Source of the DNA: Neisseria meningitidis
GTDB lineage: Bacteria; Pseudomonadota; Gammaproteobacteria; Burkholderiales; Neisseriaceae
Length of the DNA stretch: 64,000 bases
Assembly: GCF_900638555.1 (NCBI RefSeq)
Contig: NZ_LR134525.1
Coordinates: 1-64,000, forward strand
Direction of reading: 5' to 3'
Shown here: positions 22,373 to 32,621 of the stretch, piece by piece
How positions within the stretch are numbered: position 1 is the first letter of the stretch
Layout of the letters: each line of letters begins with the position of its first letter
Notes under the pieces: generated by a model
What the model saw: only the letters and a program-made list of their open reading frames with translations
Databases searched by the model: none
Told to the model about the DNA's origin: nothing
Position numbers and translations under genes: made by a program

Positions 22373-22402
22373 TTGAACTAACACTGTTTTTCGTGGTATA
22401 AA
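22373..22402 (+). promoter_or_regulatory. rpmB-rpmG promoter
   Basis: TTGAAC at 22373, 18-base spacer, TATAAA at 22397 with an extended TGG before it. It lies about 35 bases before the rpmB ATG. A further TATAAT at 22275 has no good -35. Confidence 0.65.
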
Positions 22403-22438
22403 TCGCGTTTTACTATTTTAGAAGTTTGGAGACTGATT

Positions 22439-22672
22439 ATGGCACGAGTTTGCAAAGTGACCGGCAAACGCCCGATGTCCGGCAACAACGTATCGCACGC
22501 CAACAACAAAACCAAACGCCGTTTTTTGCCCAACTTGCAATCACGTCGTTTTTGGGTAGAAAGTGAAAACCGCTGGGTTCGCCTGCGCGTTTCCAACGCT
22601 GCACTGCGTACCATCGACAAAGTAGGCATTGATGTCGTATTGGCTGATTTGCGTGCTCGCGGCGAAGCTTAA
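22439..22672 (+). CDS. rpmB: Ribosomal protein L28 (bL28)
   Basis: Large-subunit ribosomal protein, 77 residues, normal length. It begins [29 protein letters not shown], the diagnostic L28 N-terminus. It is followed by rpmG 31 bases on, the usual pair. Confidence 0.98.
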   Translation: MARVCKVTGKRPMSGNNVSHANNKTKRRFLPNLQSRRFWVESENRWVRLRVSNAALRTIDKVGIDVVLADLRARGEA

Positions 22673-22703
22673 TTTAAACACTATTTAATTAAGGATTACT
22701 GCA

Positions 22704-22859
22704 ATGCGCGATAAAATCAAACTGGAATCCAGTGCAGGTACTGGTCACTTCTACACCACTACCAAAAACAAACGCACTATGCCCGGCAAATTGGAAATCA
22801 AAAAATTTGACCCAGTTGCCCGCAAACACGTAGTGTATAAAGAAACTAAACTGAAATAA
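22704..22859 (+). CDS. rpmG: Ribosomal protein L33 (bL33)
   Basis: Large-subunit ribosomal protein of 51 residues, starting [20 protein letters not shown] and ending VYKETKLK. It has AAGGA 8 bases before the ATG. Cys residues of the zinc-binding L33 type are absent, so this is the zinc-independent form. Confidence 0.97.
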
Positions 22860-22874
22860 TTTCAGTTTGAAAGC

Positions 22875-22903
22875 AAAGCCTCCGACTGCTCGGAGGCTTT
22901 GTT
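22875..22903 (+). terminator. rpmB-rpmG terminator
   Basis: AAAGCCTCCGA-CTGC-TCGGAGGCTTT followed by T-rich sequence, 16 bases after rpmG. Confidence 0.92.
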
Positions 22904-22975
22904 ATTTTTATCGTGTTTCCTTTCCGCTTGAAACATCTGCCGTATGCGAATCTGCTGCAAACCGTCTGCCAAGGA

Positions 22976-23082
22976 TAGAGAACGATTCTCTAAGGTGCTG
23001 AAGCACCAAGTGAATCGGTTCCGTACTATTTGTACTGTCTGCAGCTTCGTCGCCTTGTCCTGATTTTTGTTAATCCACTATA
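22976..23082. repeat. Correia element, left part missing
   Basis: Starts inside the element at GAGAACGATTCTC and runs to the intact right end TTAATCCACTATA. About 45 bases of the left arm are absent. Confidence 0.88.
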
Positions 23083-23090
23083 ATACAAAA

Positions 23091-23118
23091 ATGCCGTCTG
23101 AAACGTTTCAGACGGCAT
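23091..23118 (-). terminator. Uptake-sequence hairpin after ubiM
   Basis: ATGCCGTCTGAA at 23091 and TTCAGACGGCAT at 23107, 11 bases beyond the stop of the minus-strand gene, with an A run that becomes T on that strand. Confidence 0.88.
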
Positions 23119-23129
23119 TTCGGCAGTTT

Positions 23130-24314
23130 TCAACCGGTCAGTTGTTTGGTAATCAGTTTTTTCAGCGGCGGGAAGTTGTTGCCGGCACGCAATACCAAAC
23201 CGCGCAGCAGTTTTGCCGGCGCGGTCTCATTGGTAAACAGTTTCAGCATCATATTGGTTCCGTGATAAAGCGGCTGGGCATGCAGCATATGTTTGCTGCT
23301 GTATTTTTCCAACAAGGAAGCCGCGCCGATGTCCTGACCGCGCTGCTCGGCTTCGAGTATCAGTTTTGCCAAAATATCTGCGCTGGACAGACCCAAGTTG
23401 AAACCGTGTGCGGTAACGGGGTGCATACCGACAGCCGCATCGCCGATCAGCGCGCTGCGTTTGCCGTAGAAACGTTTGGCAATCATACCGACAAGGGGGT
23501 AATGGTGGATGCTGCTGACCAATTCCATATCGCCGAGCCTGCCCTTGAGCTGTTCTTTTACGCTTGCCGCCAATTCTTCGGGCGAAAGGTTTTGAACGCT
23601 GTTGATTTTATCGGTATCGACGGTAATGACGGTATTGGTCAGGTGTTCTTCCAGCGGCAGCAGTGCGATGGTGCGCCCGTAATGGAAGCATTCGTAAGCG
23701 GTATGTTGGTTGGAAAGAGTATGTTTCATGCGGCAGACGAACATGGTTCGGCTGTAGTCGTGCATATCTGAAGAAATGCCGAGTTGTCGGCGGGTTTGCG
23801 AAAAACGGCTGTCTGCCGCCAAAAGCAGGCGGGCGGTCAGGATTTTGCCGTTTTCTAAAATGACTTGTGCTTCGTTGTCAGATGTTTTGACTTCTTTAAC
23901 GGCCGTATCGGTCAGAATGGTAATGTTGTCGAGTTGGGATACGACTTCGTAGGCAGCGCGGCGGATATTGTGGTTGGAAATCAGATAGCCCAAACAGTCG
24001 GCAGGCTCGCCGCGCGCCTCGGTCGGTTGGGGAAAGTGGAGCTGGTAGTCGGAACGTCCGTTCAGCACTTTGGCATCGCGCAAAGGGTAGATTTCGTTTT
24101 CGGGAATTTTGTCCCACATACCCAAACGCTGCATGATTTCGCGGGAAAAATGGGTCAGGGCGATTTCGCGTCCGTCATATGGAGGATTTTGCAGAACAGT
24201 CAGTGGGCTGCGTTCGATCAGGGTAACTTTCAAACCGCTGCCGGCAAGTTCGGCTGCAAAACTTAAACCCGCCGGGCCTGCGCCGACGACGAGGATGTCG
24301 CTGTGTAAACTCAT
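23130..24314 (-). CDS. ubiM: FAD-dependent ubiquinone-biosynthesis hydroxylase (UbiM-like)
   Basis: Flavin monooxygenase that hydroxylates the benzoquinone ring of ubiquinone precursors. The 394-residue product has the FAD-binding GxGxxG in ILVVGAGPAGLSFAAELAGSGLKVTLIERSP at the N-terminus. It also has the DG-type block LLLAADSRFSQTR near 165-175 and the second FAD motif SALIGDAAVGMHPVTAHGFNLGLSSADIL near 290. The start MSLHSDILVVG at 24314 was chosen because the upstream extension is not family-like. Neisseria use a broad-specificity UbiM in place of separate UbiH/UbiF/UbiI; assignment to UbiM rather than UbiH is from recall. Confidence 0.82.
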   Translation of the reverse strand: MSLHSDILVVGAGPAGLSFAAELAGSGLKVTLIERSPLTVLQNPPYDGREIALTHFSREIMQRLGMWDKIPENEIYPLRDAKVLNGRSDYQLHFPQPTEARGEPADCLGYLISNHNIRRAAYEVVSQLDNITILTDTAVKEVKTSDNEAQVILENGKILTARLLLAADSRFSQTRRQLGISSDMHDYSRTMFVCRMKHTLSNQHTAYECFHYGRTIALLPLEEHLTNTVITVDTDKINSVQNLSPEELAASVKEQLKGRLGDMELVSSIHHYPLVGMIAKRFYGKRSALIGDAAVGMHPVTAHGFNLGLSSADILAKLILEAEQRGQDIGAASLLEKYSSKHMLHAQPLYHGTNMMLKLFTNETAPAKLLRGLVLRAGNNFPPLKKLITKQLTG

Positions 24315-24502
24315 AAAATATCCTTTGCATAGACGGATGCCGATGATTTCAGACGGTATTTGTAAGGGTTTGAATGCCGTTTGAACTATCTGTAACAGAT
24401 AGGCGATTATATCAAAACCCACTGTTGAAGAAATATGCAGGGGAGGGTGTATGCGGATTTTTACTTTCAGCTTAATGTGTATCAAATCGGGTGTGGGGTA
24501 TG

Positions 24503-24608
24503 TATAGTGGATTAAATTTAAACCAGTACGGCGTTGCCTCGCCTTGCCGTACTATTTGTACTGTCTGCGGCTTCGTCGCCTTGTCCTGATTTTTGTTAAT
24601 CCACTATA
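24503..24608. repeat. Correia element, short form
   Basis: 106 bases with both ends (TATAGTGGATTAAATTTAAACC to TTAATCCACTATA), lacking the internal 50-base segment. It sits between ubiM and rpmA. Confidence 0.95.
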
Positions 24609-24652
24609 AAAAGCCGCATCGTGAAAAGATGCGGCTTCAGGTATCGGTTGGA

Positions 24653-24925
24653 TTATTCTTCAGAACCGGTGTAAGGACGGATGCTGACAGTTTTACGGTT
24701 CAGCGCGCCTTTGGTTTTGAATTCGACATAACCGTCAACTTTGGCGAACAAAGTGTGGTCTTTGCCCATACCTACGTTGTCGCCTGCGTGGAATTTGGTA
24801 CCGCGTTGGCGTACGATGATGGAACCTGCGGGAATCAGCTCGTTGCCGTAGGCTTTAACGCCCAAGCGTTTGGCTTCTGAATCGCGACCGTTGCGGGTGC
24901 TGCCGCCTGCTTTTTTACTTGCCAT
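24653..24925 (-). CDS. rpmA: Ribosomal protein L27 (bL27)
   Basis: Large-subunit protein near the peptidyl-transferase centre, 90 residues. The diagnostic start [20 protein letters not shown] and [15 protein letters not shown] block are present. It begins directly without the cleavable N-terminal extension seen in some Firmicutes. It lies 24 bases downstream of rplU. Confidence 0.98.
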   Translation of the reverse strand: MASKKAGGSTRNGRDSEAKRLGVKAYGNELIPAGSIIVRQRGTKFHAGDNVGMGKDHTLFAKVDGYVEFKTKGALNRKTVSIRPYTGSEE

Positions 24926-24949
24926 TTGTAATGCTCCTAAGTTTTAAGG

Positions 24950-25258
24950 TTAGGCGATTGCCACGATTTCGATTTGGGTGAAATTTTGGCGGTGGCCTTG
25001 GCGTTTTTGGTAGTGTTTGCGGCGGCGCATTTTGAAGATGCGGACTTTTTCGCCACGACCGTGTGCCACTACTTTAGCCGTTACTTTTGCACCTTCGATA
25101 AAGGGTGCGCCAACTTTTACAGATTCGCCGTCAGCAATCATCAAAACTTCGGTCAGTTCGATTTGGCTGTCGAGTTCGGCTGGTATCTGTTCTACTTTCA
25201 ATTTTTCGCCGACGGAAACTTTATACTGTTTGCCGCCGGTTTTTACGACCGCGTACAT
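24950..25258 (-). CDS. rplU: Ribosomal protein L21 (bL21)
   Basis: Large-subunit protein of 102 residues. It starts [23 protein letters not shown] and carries the family C-terminal block [23 protein letters not shown]. The start at 25258 is fixed by this conserved N-terminus. The gap to ispB (divergent) holds promoters for both. Confidence 0.98.
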   Translation of the reverse strand: MYAVVKTGGKQYKVSVGEKLKVEQIPAELDSQIELTEVLMIADGESVKVGAPFIEGAKVTAKVVAHGRGEKVRIFKMRRRKHYQKRQGHRQNFTQIEIVAIA

Positions 25259-25481
25259 ACTCAACTCCATAAGGGTTATGGTTAATATCCGCACACCATT
25301 GTGCGGAACTCGGCATTGTATTGTTATTTGCCTGTTTTGTCAAAGTTTGCGCGGTTCGGATAACCATATGCCGTCTGAAAAGATGTACCCTGATGGCTTT
25401 GCTGATATAATTGCCCGCTATTTGAATCAGCTTTCAAGCGGTATCTGCCGTTTGACGGAAACGTAAACCTGAGAGTCTGCC

Positions 25482-26456
25482 ATGCTCGAGAATCTGCCCT
25501 ATTTCCAGCGACATCTGCCTGAAGACCTTGCCAAAGTCAATGAAGTCATCAACCGTGCGGTGCAATCCGATGTCGCACTGATTTCGCAAATCGGTACATA
25601 TATCATCAGCGCGGGCGGCAAACGCCTGCGTCCGATTATGACGATTTTGGCGGGTAAGGCGGTCGGTTATGATGACGAGAAACTGTATTCGCTGGCGGCG
25701 ATGGTCGAGTTTATCCACACTTCCACCCTCCTGCACGACGATGTCGTCGATGAAAGCGATTTGCGCCGTGGGCGGGCAACGGCAAACAATCTGTTCGGCA
25801 ATGCGGCGGCTGTGTTGGTTGGCGACTTTTTATACACGCGCGCCTTTCAACTGATGGTTGCCTCGGGCAGTATGCGCGTTTTGGAAGTGATGGCGGATGC
25901 AACCAACATTATTGCCGAGGGCGAAGTCATGCAGCTGATGAACATCGGCAATACGGACATTACCGAAGAACAATATATCCAAGTCATCCAATATAAAACG
26001 GCAAAATTGTTTGAAGCTGCCGCTCAAGTCGGCGCAATTTTGGGCAAGGCTTCCCCCGAACACGAACGGGCGTTGAAAGACTACGGTATGTATGTCGGTA
26101 CGGCATTCCAAATTATTGACGATGTGCTGGACTATTCTGGCGAAACCGAAGAAACCGGCAAAAACGTCGGCGACGATTTGGCGGAAGGAAAACCGACTTT
26201 GCCTTTGATTTATCTGATGCGTCAGGGTTCCGAACAGGTTGCGAACGATGTGCGTACTGCTTTGGAAAATGCAGATCGCAGCTATTTTGAGAAAATCCAC
26301 GATTATGTCGTCCGTTCGGATGCGTTGGCATATTCGATAGGCGAGGCGCGCAAAGCAGTCGATTGTGCCGTTACCGCCTTGGATGCCCTGCCCGACAGCG
26401 AAGTGAAGGATGCCATGATTCAGCTGGCGAAGGAATCTTTGGTCAGGGTGTCTTGA
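25482..26456 (+). CDS. ispB: Octaprenyl diphosphate synthase
   Basis: Makes the C40 isoprenoid tail of ubiquinone by adding isopentenyl units to farnesyl diphosphate. The 324-residue length is normal. Both Asp-rich motifs are present: [20 protein letters not shown] (about residue 84) and [12 protein letters not shown] (about 208). The GGKRLRP block is at about 47. TATAAT at 25406 is a plausible -10. The divergence from rplU-rpmA is the common bacterial arrangement. Confidence 0.97.
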   Translation: MLENLPYFQRHLPEDLAKVNEVINRAVQSDVALISQIGTYIISAGGKRLRPIMTILAGKAVGYDDEKLYSLAAMVEFIHTSTLLHDDVVDESDLRRGRATANNLFGNAAAVLVGDFLYTRAFQLMVASGSMRVLEVMADATNIIAEGEVMQLMNIGNTDITEEQYIQVIQYKTAKLFEAAAQVGAILGKASPEHERALKDYGMYVGTAFQIIDDVLDYSGETEETGKNVGDDLAEGKPTLPLIYLMRQGSEQVANDVRTALENADRSYFEKIHDYVVRSDALAYSIGEARKAVDCAVTALDALPDSEVKDAMIQLAKESLVRVS

Positions 26457-26460
26457 GGCG

Positions 26461-26907
26461 ATGAATTTCAGTTTTGCTCCCCTGTTTCTGGTTACGCTGA
26501 TTCTGTTGGGGGTGGTCAGCAACAACAATTCGATTACCATCTCGGCAACCATATTGCTGCTGATGCAGCAGACGGCATTGATACAGTTTGTCCCGTTGGT
26601 CGAGAAGCACGGGTTGAATCTCGGTATCATTCTTTTGACCATAGGGGTTTTGAGTCCGTTGGTTTCAGGAAAGGCGCAGGTTCCTCCCGTTGCCGAATTT
26701 TTGAATTTTAAAATGATATCCGCCGTTTTTATCGGGATTTTCGTGGCTTGGCTGGCGGGACGCGGCGTGCCTTTGATGGGACAGCAGCCTGTTTTAATTA
26801 CAGGGCTGTTAATCGGGACGGTTATCGGGGTGGCATTTATGGGCGGTATCCCTGTCGGGCCGCTGATTGCGGCCGGCATCTTGTCTTTTGTCGTCGGAAA
26901 GGGTTAA
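26461..26907 (+). CDS. UPF0756 (YeaL-like) inner-membrane protein
   Basis: A 148-residue integral membrane protein of the UPF0756/DUF441 family. Four hydrophobic spans are visible. It has the family blocks [22 protein letters not shown] near the start and [21 protein letters not shown] at the end. Function unknown. It begins 4 bases after the ispB stop, so is co-transcribed with it. Confidence 0.9.
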   Translation: MNFSFAPLFLVTLILLGVVSNNNSITISATILLLMQQTALIQFVPLVEKHGLNLGIILLTIGVLSPLVSGKAQVPPVAEFLNFKMISAVFIGIFVAWLAGRGVPLMGQQPVLITGLLIGTVIGVAFMGGIPVGPLIAAGILSFVVGKG

Positions 26908-26926
26908 AATCTCCTTTTCATTTCGG

Positions 26927-26998
26927 CTCGCCATAGTTCAACGGATAGAACGTATGCCTCCTAAGCGTAAAATACAGGTTCGATTCCTGTTGGCGAGG
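26927..26998 (+). tRNA. tRNA-Arg (anticodon CCT)
   Basis: Acceptor CTCGCCA pairs with TGGCGAG. The D arm is GTTC/GAAC, the anticodon stem TATGC/GCGTA holds the loop CTCCTAA (anticodon CCT, reads AGG), and the T arm is ACAGG-TTCGATT-CCTGT. CCA is not encoded. The gene is 20 bases after the UPF0756 stop. Confidence 0.9.
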
Positions 26999-27195
26999 TT
27001 TGACGATTTGCATTTGTCTGTTTCCCGTGTTGCGGGAAGTTTCCGATATAAGGCCTTTCAGTGTTGGAGGGCTTTTTTGCCATCTGAAAACTTTTTCTTC
27101 CTGCTTGAAAAACCGACCTTTAGGACGGTAGAATCATGAAATGATTTTCAGGCTTCGTAAAAGATGTTCCGGCTTGGAAATCTGTTGTTTTATGA

Positions 27196-27302
27196 TATAG
27201 TGGATTAAATTTAAATCAGGACAAGGCGACGAAGCCGCAGACAGTACAGATAGTACGGCAAGGCGAGGCAACGCCGTACTGGTTTAAATTTAATCCACTA
27301 TA
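27196..27302. repeat. Correia element, short form, upstream of pilF
   Basis: 107 bases, both ends intact, inverted relative to the copy at 24503. It ends 46 bases before the pilF ATG, close enough for its end to supply promoter elements, as reported for some Correia elements. Confidence 0.95.
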
Positions 27303-27348
27303 AAAGCTGTACAGGTATAACAATGAATAAATTTGGGGATAAGGTCGT

Positions 27349-29025
27349 ATGAGCGTAGGTTTGCTGAGGATTCTGGTTCAAAACCAGGTGGTTACTGTTG
27401 AGCAGGCCGAGCATTACTACAATGAGTCGCAGGCGGGTAAGGAAGTGTTGCCGATGCTGTTTTCAGACGGTGTCATTTCGCCCAAGTCGCTTGCGGCATT
27501 GATTGCGAGGGTGTTCAGTTATTCGATTCTTGATTTGCGTCATTATCCGCGCCACAGGGTGCTGATGGGGGTGTTGACGGAGGAGCAGATGGTGGAGTTC
27601 CACTGTGTGCCGGTTTTCCGTCGGGGCGACAAAGTATTTTTTGCGGTTTCCGATCCGACACAGATGCCGCAAATTCAGAAAACCGTTTCTGCCGCAGGGA
27701 TTGAGGTTGAGTTGGTCATTGTCGAGGATGACCAGTTGGCGGGTTTGCTCGATTGGGTGGGTTCGCGTTCGACATCGCTGCTTCAGGAGCTTGGGGAGGG
27801 GCAGGAGGAAGAGGAAAGCCACACCCTGTATATCGACAACGAGGAGGCAGAAGACGGCCCTGTTCCGAGGTTTATCCATAAGACTTTGTCGGATGCCTTG
27901 CGCAGCGGGGCATCGGACATCCATTTCGAGTTTTACGAACACAATGCCCGTATCCGTTTCCGTGTGGACGGGCAGCTCCGCGAGGTGGTTCAGCCGCCCA
28001 TTGCGGTAAGGGGGCAGCTTGCTTCCCGGATTAAGGTAATGTCGCGTTTGGACATTTCCGAAAAACGGATACCGCAGGACGGCAGGATGCAGCTGACCTT
28101 TCAAAAGGGCGGCAAGCCTGTCGATTTCCGTGTCAGCACATTGCCGACGCTGTTTGGCGAAAAGGTCGTGATGCGGATTTTGAATTCCGATGCCGCGTCT
28201 TTGAACATCGACCAGCTCGGTTTTGAGCCGTTTCAGAAAAAATTGTTGTTGGAAGCGATTCACCGTCCCTACGGGATGGTGCTGGTAACCGGTCCGACGG
28301 GTTCGGGTAAGACGGTGTCGCTCTATACCTGTTTGAATATTTTGAATACGGAGTCGGTAAATATTGCAACGGCGGAAGACCCTGCCGAGATTAACCTGCC
28401 GGGCATCAATCAGGTTAACGTCAATGATAAGCAGGGTCTGACTTTTGCCGCTGCTTTGAAGTCTTTCCTGCGTCAGGACCCGGACATCATTATGGTCGGT
28501 GAGATTCGTGATTTGGAAACTGCCGATATTGCGATTAAGGCGGCACAAACAGGGCATATGGTGTTTTCCACCCTGCACACCAATAATGCGCCGGCGACGT
28601 TGTCGCGTATGCTGAATATGGGTGTCGCGCCGTTTAATATTGCCAGTTCGGTCAGCCTGATTATGGCGCAGCGTCTTTTACGCAGGCTGTGTTCGAGCTG
28701 CAAACAGGAAGTGGAACGCCCGTCTGCCTCTGCTTTGAAGGAAGTCGGCTTCACCGATGAGGACCTTGCAAAAGATTGGAAACTTTACCGCGCCGTCGGT
28801 TGCGACCGTTGCCGGGGGCAGGGTTATAAGGGGCGTGCGGGCGTGTATGAGGTTATGCCCATCAGCGAAGAAATGCAGCGTGTGATTATGAACAACGGTA
28901 CGGAAGTGGATATTTTGGACGTTGCCTATAAGGAGGGTATGGTGGATTTGCGCCGGGCCGGTATTTTGAAAGTTATGCAGGGCATTACTTCATTGGAAGA
29001 GGTAACGGCAAATACCAACGATTAG
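27349..29025 (+). CDS. pilF: PilF, type IV pilus assembly ATPase
   Basis: Cytoplasmic hexameric ATPase (PilB/GspE family) that powers pilus extension; needed for piliation and transformation. The 558-residue product has an N-terminal T2SSE_N region (about 1-150), then the ATPase core. The core shows Walker A GPTGSGKT (about residue 325), the Asp box EDPAEI, Walker [17 protein letters not shown], the His box [12 protein letters not shown], and the zinc tetracysteine CSSC...CDRC. The related pilus genes pilD and pilG lie just downstream on the other strand. Confidence 0.97.
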   Translation: MSVGLLRILVQNQVVTVEQAEHYYNESQAGKEVLPMLFSDGVISPKSLAALIARVFSYSILDLRHYPRHRVLMGVLTEEQMVEFHCVPVFRRGDKVFFAVSDPTQMPQIQKTVSAAGIEVELVIVEDDQLAGLLDWVGSRSTSLLQELGEGQEEEESHTLYIDNEEAEDGPVPRFIHKTLSDALRSGASDIHFEFYEHNARIRFRVDGQLREVVQPPIAVRGQLASRIKVMSRLDISEKRIPQDGRMQLTFQKGGKPVDFRVSTLPTLFGEKVVMRILNSDAASLNIDQLGFEPFQKKLLLEAIHRPYGMVLVTGPTGSGKTVSLYTCLNILNTESVNIATAEDPAEINLPGINQVNVNDKQGLTFAAALKSFLRQDPDIIMVGEIRDLETADIAIKAAQTGHMVFSTLHTNNAPATLSRMLNMGVAPFNIASSVSLIMAQRLLRRLCSSCKQEVERPSASALKEVGFTDEDLAKDWKLYRAVGCDRCRGQGYKGRAGVYEVMPISEEMQRVIMNNGTEVDILDVAYKEGMVDLRRAGILKVMQGITSLEEVTANTND

Positions 29026-29039
29026 GTTTGAGAATGAAA

Positions 29040-29073
29040 ATGCCGTCTGAAGCGTGTTTGTTTCAGACGGCAT
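29040..29073. terminator. Uptake-sequence hairpin between pilF and yacG
   Basis: ATGCCGTCTGAA at 29040 and TTCAGACGGCAT at 29062, between convergent genes. Confidence 0.85.
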
Positions 29074-29109
29074 TTGACTTTCAGGGTGTTTGCCGGGAAG
29101 GCGGGGCGG

Positions 29110-29319
29110 TCAGCGGTATGCCATGTCGGGTTCGGATATTTCCGGCAAACTTTCCGTTTGGCCGGAAACCGTATATTTCCCGTCTGCCCATCCGCTCAAG
29201 TCGATCAGTTTGCAGCGTTGCGAACAGAAGGGGCGGAATGCGTTTTCGGGTTCCCATACTACTGCTGTTTGACAGGTCGGACATTTGACTTGAAGGCGTG
29301 TTTGCCGCGATTCAGTCAT
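29110..29319 (-). CDS. yacG: YacG, zinc-finger DNA gyrase inhibitor family
   Basis: A 69-residue zinc protein; E. coli YacG binds GyrB and inhibits gyrase. The zinc ligands are CPTC near residue 13 and CSQRC near residue 32 (C-x2-C, C-x3-C). The conserved [15 protein letters not shown] follows. The start at 29319 ([10 protein letters not shown]) overlaps the end of coaE by 8 bases, showing translational coupling in the pilG-pilD-coaE-yacG cluster. Confidence 0.92.
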   Translation of the reverse strand: MTESRQTRLQVKCPTCQTAVVWEPENAFRPFCSQRCKLIDLSGWADGKYTVSGQTESLPEISEPDMAYR

Positions 29320-29944
29320 TGTGTTTTCCTTGTGTTGGTTTTGAGGCGAAAATCCCTGAATAAAACGCGTGCAGGCGCATTGTTTTCTCACGCAGGCTTT
29401 TGAGGCTGCCGTCATTGAGCAGCACATCGTCTGCAAGCAGCAGGCGTTCGGATTCGGATGCCTGATGGCTGATGATGTCCGCCACCTCGCCGCGCGTCAG
29501 CCCGCTGCGGGCCATCACCCTGCCGATACGTTTTTCCAAAGGTGCGCTTATGGTCAGGACACGCCGTATCAGGCTGATAAATTGACGCTTTTCCGTCAGC
29601 AGCGGAATTTCGACAATGCCGTAAGCCGCATCGGTAAAGGTTTCTTGCTGTTTTTTGATTTCTGAGAAAATCAGCGGCAACATCACGGATTCGAGCAAGG
29701 CTTTTCGCGATGGGGAGGCAAAGACTTCTTTACGCAATATGTCGCGTCGCAACAAACCCTGTGTGTCGAAAACGGTGTCGCCGAACAGCCGCCTGATTTC
29801 CGGCAGGGCGATGCCGTCTGAAGCCGTCAGCGAGTGCGCCGCCGCATCCGCATCGATACGCGGTACGCCCAAATCGGCAAAACATTGCGCGGCTGCCGAT
29901 TTGCCGCTGCCGATTCCGCCGGTCAGTCCGACCCATACCGTCAT
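29312..29944 (-). CDS. coaE: Dephospho-CoA kinase
   Basis: Phosphorylates dephospho-CoA, the last step of coenzyme A synthesis. The 210-residue product begins [22 protein letters not shown] with an intact P-loop, and continues with DADAAAH and the LID-region [12 protein letters not shown] block. It starts 1 base after the pilD stop, as in many proteobacteria. Confidence 0.96.
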   Translation of the reverse strand: MTVWVGLTGGIGSGKSAAAQCFADLGVPRIDADAAAHSLTASDGIALPEIRRLFGDTVFDTQGLLRRDILRKEVFASPSRKALLESVMLPLIFSEIKKQQETFTDAAYGIVEIPLLTEKRQFISLIRRVLTISAPLEKRIGRVMARSGLTRGEVADIISHQASESERLLLADDVLLNDGSLKSLREKTMRLHAFYSGIFASKPTQGKHND

Positions 29945-29945
29945 C

Positions 29946-30806
29946 TTACAGCACCGGATGGGTCAGCCACCAGTTGACCGCCCGCCATACGGAATCGTTT
30001 GCTGTAAAAATTATCCAGCCCGAAACTGTCAGTGCGGGGCCGAAGGCAAAATGCTGCCCCTTGGCGACGCGCATAACGATTGCCGCGACCAAACCGATCA
30101 GCGAGGAAACAAAAATCAGCACGGGCAATGCGGATATGCCGAGCCACGCGCCCAATGCGGCAATCAGTTTGAAATCTCCGTTGCCCATACCGATTTCGCC
30201 TTTAATCAGTTTATATACCGCGCATAAAAGCCATATCGAACCATAGCCGGCAACCGCACCTAAAACGGCAGACTGCAAAGGCACGAAGCCGCCGTCCAAA
30301 TTAAATATCAGCCCCAGCCAAATCAAGGGTAATGTCATCGAGTCGGGCAGGTATTGGGTGTCCGCATCGATAAAGGTCAGGGAAATCAGAAACGCGGTCA
30401 GTATCAAACCGCCCAATGTAATCCAAGACCAGCCGTATTGCCAGGCAACCAGCCCGAACAATACGCCGGTCAGCAGTTCGATTAAGGGATAGCGTATGCT
30501 GATTTTGGTTTGGCAGGAGGCGCATTTGCCGCGCAGGAGCAGGTAGCTGACAATCGGGATGTTCTGCCACGCGCGTATCGGCACGCGGCATTTGGGACAG
30601 CAGGAATCCGGTTTCATCAGGTTGAAGGTACGGCTTTCCTCTTCGGTCAGCGGCAGGTTTAAATATTCTTTGGCAAATACCGTCCAGCCGCGTTCCATCA
30701 TGACCGGCACGCGGTAAATGACGACATTTAAGAAACTTCCGACCAGCAGCCCGAACACCGCTGTCAAAGGCACGGCAAACGGCGACAATACAGACAAATC
30801 AGACAT
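29946..30806 (-). CDS. pilD: PilD, type IV prepilin leader peptidase / N-methyltransferase
   Basis: Inner-membrane aspartyl protease that cleaves and methylates prepilins. The 286-residue product has about eight hydrophobic spans. The N-terminal domain has the zinc tetracysteine CCPKCRVPI and CASCQTK. The catalytic Asp residues lie in FIDADTQYLPD and in GEIGMGNGDFKLIAALGAWLG (GNGD replaces the commoner GxGD context but keeps Asp). It lies between pilG and coaE on one strand. Confidence 0.96.
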   Translation of the reverse strand: MSDLSVLSPFAVPLTAVFGLLVGSFLNVVIYRVPVMMERGWTVFAKEYLNLPLTEEESRTFNLMKPDSCCPKCRVPIRAWQNIPIVSYLLLRGKCASCQTKISIRYPLIELLTGVLFGLVAWQYGWSWITLGGLILTAFLISLTFIDADTQYLPDSMTLPLIWLGLIFNLDGGFVPLQSAVLGAVAGYGSIWLLCAVYKLIKGEIGMGNGDFKLIAALGAWLGISALPVLIFVSSLIGLVAAIVMRVAKGQHFAFGPALTVSGWIIFTANDSVWRAVNWWLTHPVL

Positions 30807-30879
30807 ATTTTGTTCTCAATGTATTCAAAACAAAAACAAACCGGCGCAGAGCGAATCCGCGCCGGATCTGTGCGGCAAA

Positions 30880-32112
30880 TCAGGCGACCACGTTGCCCAA
30901 ATTAAACAGCGGCAGATACATGGCGACCAGAAGCGTGCCGATGACCAAGCCTAAAATCACGATAATGATCGGCTCCATCATAGCGGACAGCCTGCCGACC
31001 GCATTGTCCACCTCGTCTTCGTAAAATTCGGCGGCTTTGTTGAGCATATCGTCCAAAGAACCCGATTCCTCGCCGATGGAAGACATCTGCAACATCATAT
31101 TGGGGAACAGTTCCGTCGCACGCATCCCCGAAGTCATAGACAAACCTTGGATGACGCGCGTACGGATTTCCCGGGTGGCTTCTTCATAGATTAAATTGCC
31201 CGCCGCGCCGGCAGTGGAGTCCAATACATCGACCAAAGGCACGCCTGCCGCAATCAGCGTCGCCGTCGTCCTGCCCCAGCGGGCAATCGTCCCTTTGCGG
31301 ACAATGTCTCCGAAAATCGGCATACGCAGCAGTATGGCATCCATACGCCGTTGGATTTTAATCGAACGCGCCTTCAATTTAAGGAAGCCGTATATGGCAA
31401 AGCCCAGTGCGATCAGCACCATCCAGCCGTATGAGACGAAAAAGTCGGACATATCCATCACTGTTTGGGTCAGTGCGGGAAGCTCCGCGCCCATATTGGC
31501 GTAAACTTCTTTAAAGGCGGGCAGTACGAAAATCATCATCACGAATACCAAACCGATGGCGACGGCGATGACGGATACCGGATAGGTCAGTGCGGTTTTT
31601 ACCTTTTTGCGGATGGCCTGGGTTTTTTCTTTGTAAATTGCCAATTTGTCCAGCAGGCTTTCCAATACGCCGCCCGTTTCGCCCGCCGCAACCAGATTGC
31701 AGTAGAAGCGGTCGAAATATTTTGGGTGGTTTGAGAATGCGCGGCTCAACGAGCTGCCCTGTTCCACTTCGCCTCGGATTTCCATCAGCATTTCCGTCAT
31801 AGACGGGTTGCCGTGTCCGCGCGCCACGATTTCAAATGCCTGCATCAGCGGCAGGCCCGCTTTAATCATCGTGGACAGCTGGCGGGTGAAAACGGTGATG
31901 TCTTCTTGTGTGATTTTGCGCTTGGAGCTTGTTTTCACACGGGTAATCTGCAACGGGCGGATGCCGCGTTTTGCCAGTTTTTTGCGCACCTCTTCTTCGG
32001 TAAACGCGGATACTTCGCCGTTGACCAGTTTGTCGGAGGCGGAATGCCTGCCTTCAAAGATAAAGCGTTTTTCTTTCTTTGCGAACAAAGAAAATCCTCC
32101 GTTTTTAGCCAT
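30880..32112 (-). CDS. pilG: PilG, type IV pilus inner-membrane platform protein
   Basis: Polytopic inner-membrane platform (PilC/GspF family) on which the pilus motor acts. The 410-residue product has two GspF domains with three membrane spans. The GspF signatures FTRQLSTMIKAGLPLMQAFEIVARGHGNP (about 75) and GRTTATLIAAGVPLVDVLDSTA (second copy, about 275) are clear, and the C-terminus is MYLPLFNLGNVVA. It is first in the cluster pilG-pilD-coaE-yacG. In Neisseria this protein is called PilG. Confidence 0.96.
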   Translation of the reverse strand: MAKNGGFSLFAKKEKRFIFEGRHSASDKLVNGEVSAFTEEEVRKKLAKRGIRPLQITRVKTSSKRKITQEDITVFTRQLSTMIKAGLPLMQAFEIVARGHGNPSMTEMLMEIRGEVEQGSSLSRAFSNHPKYFDRFYCNLVAAGETGGVLESLLDKLAIYKEKTQAIRKKVKTALTYPVSVIAVAIGLVFVMMIFVLPAFKEVYANMGAELPALTQTVMDMSDFFVSYGWMVLIALGFAIYGFLKLKARSIKIQRRMDAILLRMPIFGDIVRKGTIARWGRTTATLIAAGVPLVDVLDSTAGAAGNLIYEEATREIRTRVIQGLSMTSGMRATELFPNMMLQMSSIGEESGSLDDMLNKAAEFYEDEVDNAVGRLSAMMEPIIIVILGLVIGTLLVAMYLPLFNLGNVVA

Positions 32113-32334
32113 ATTCTAGCCCCGTAAAGTAATTGGAATAAAATGTAAGAAACATCGTTAAAAAACAGTACCGGCGTGTTCCCGGTAAGATGAAAACCGC
32201 CGACATCCCGCCTGCGGGCGGCAAACGGGACAGAATCGGATGCGATTATACCTTATTTAGGCGGCTGTCCGGCATTTATGCGTACACAATAAATCTTGCA
32301 GGATATTGTTGCGGGTCAAATGCCGGCCGGAGGG
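32113..32334. other. Intergenic region between pilG and the pgi-side CREE
   Basis: No gene seen. It should hold the pilG promoter on the minus strand. A GC hairpin ATCCCGCCTGCGGGCGGCAAACGGGA lies near 32205. Confidence 0.4.
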
Positions 32335-32489
32335 TATAGTGAATTAACAAAAACCGGTACAGCGTTGGCTCGCCTTAGCTCAAGAGAGAACGATTCTCTA
32401 AGGTGCTGAAGCACCAAGTGAATCGGTTCCGTACTATTTGTACTGTTTGCGGCTCGCCGCCTTGTCCTGATTTTTGTTAATTCACTATA
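32335..32489. repeat. Correia element, full length
   Basis: 155 bases from TATAGTGAATTAACAAAAACC to TTAATTCACTATA, with matching substitutions in both ends (GTGAATTAA / TTAATTCAC). It lies upstream of pgi. Confidence 0.95.
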
Positions 32490-32621
32490 TTTTCGCCATA
32501 TGGAAATAAGGTGCTATTGGACGCGGCGGGCGGTGTTCCGGAGATTCGCCAAAGCCGCTGCCGTTTGTTAAACTACATTCTGCTACATTTTAATCCGGTT
32601 CTGAAAAATCAAGGAAAACAG

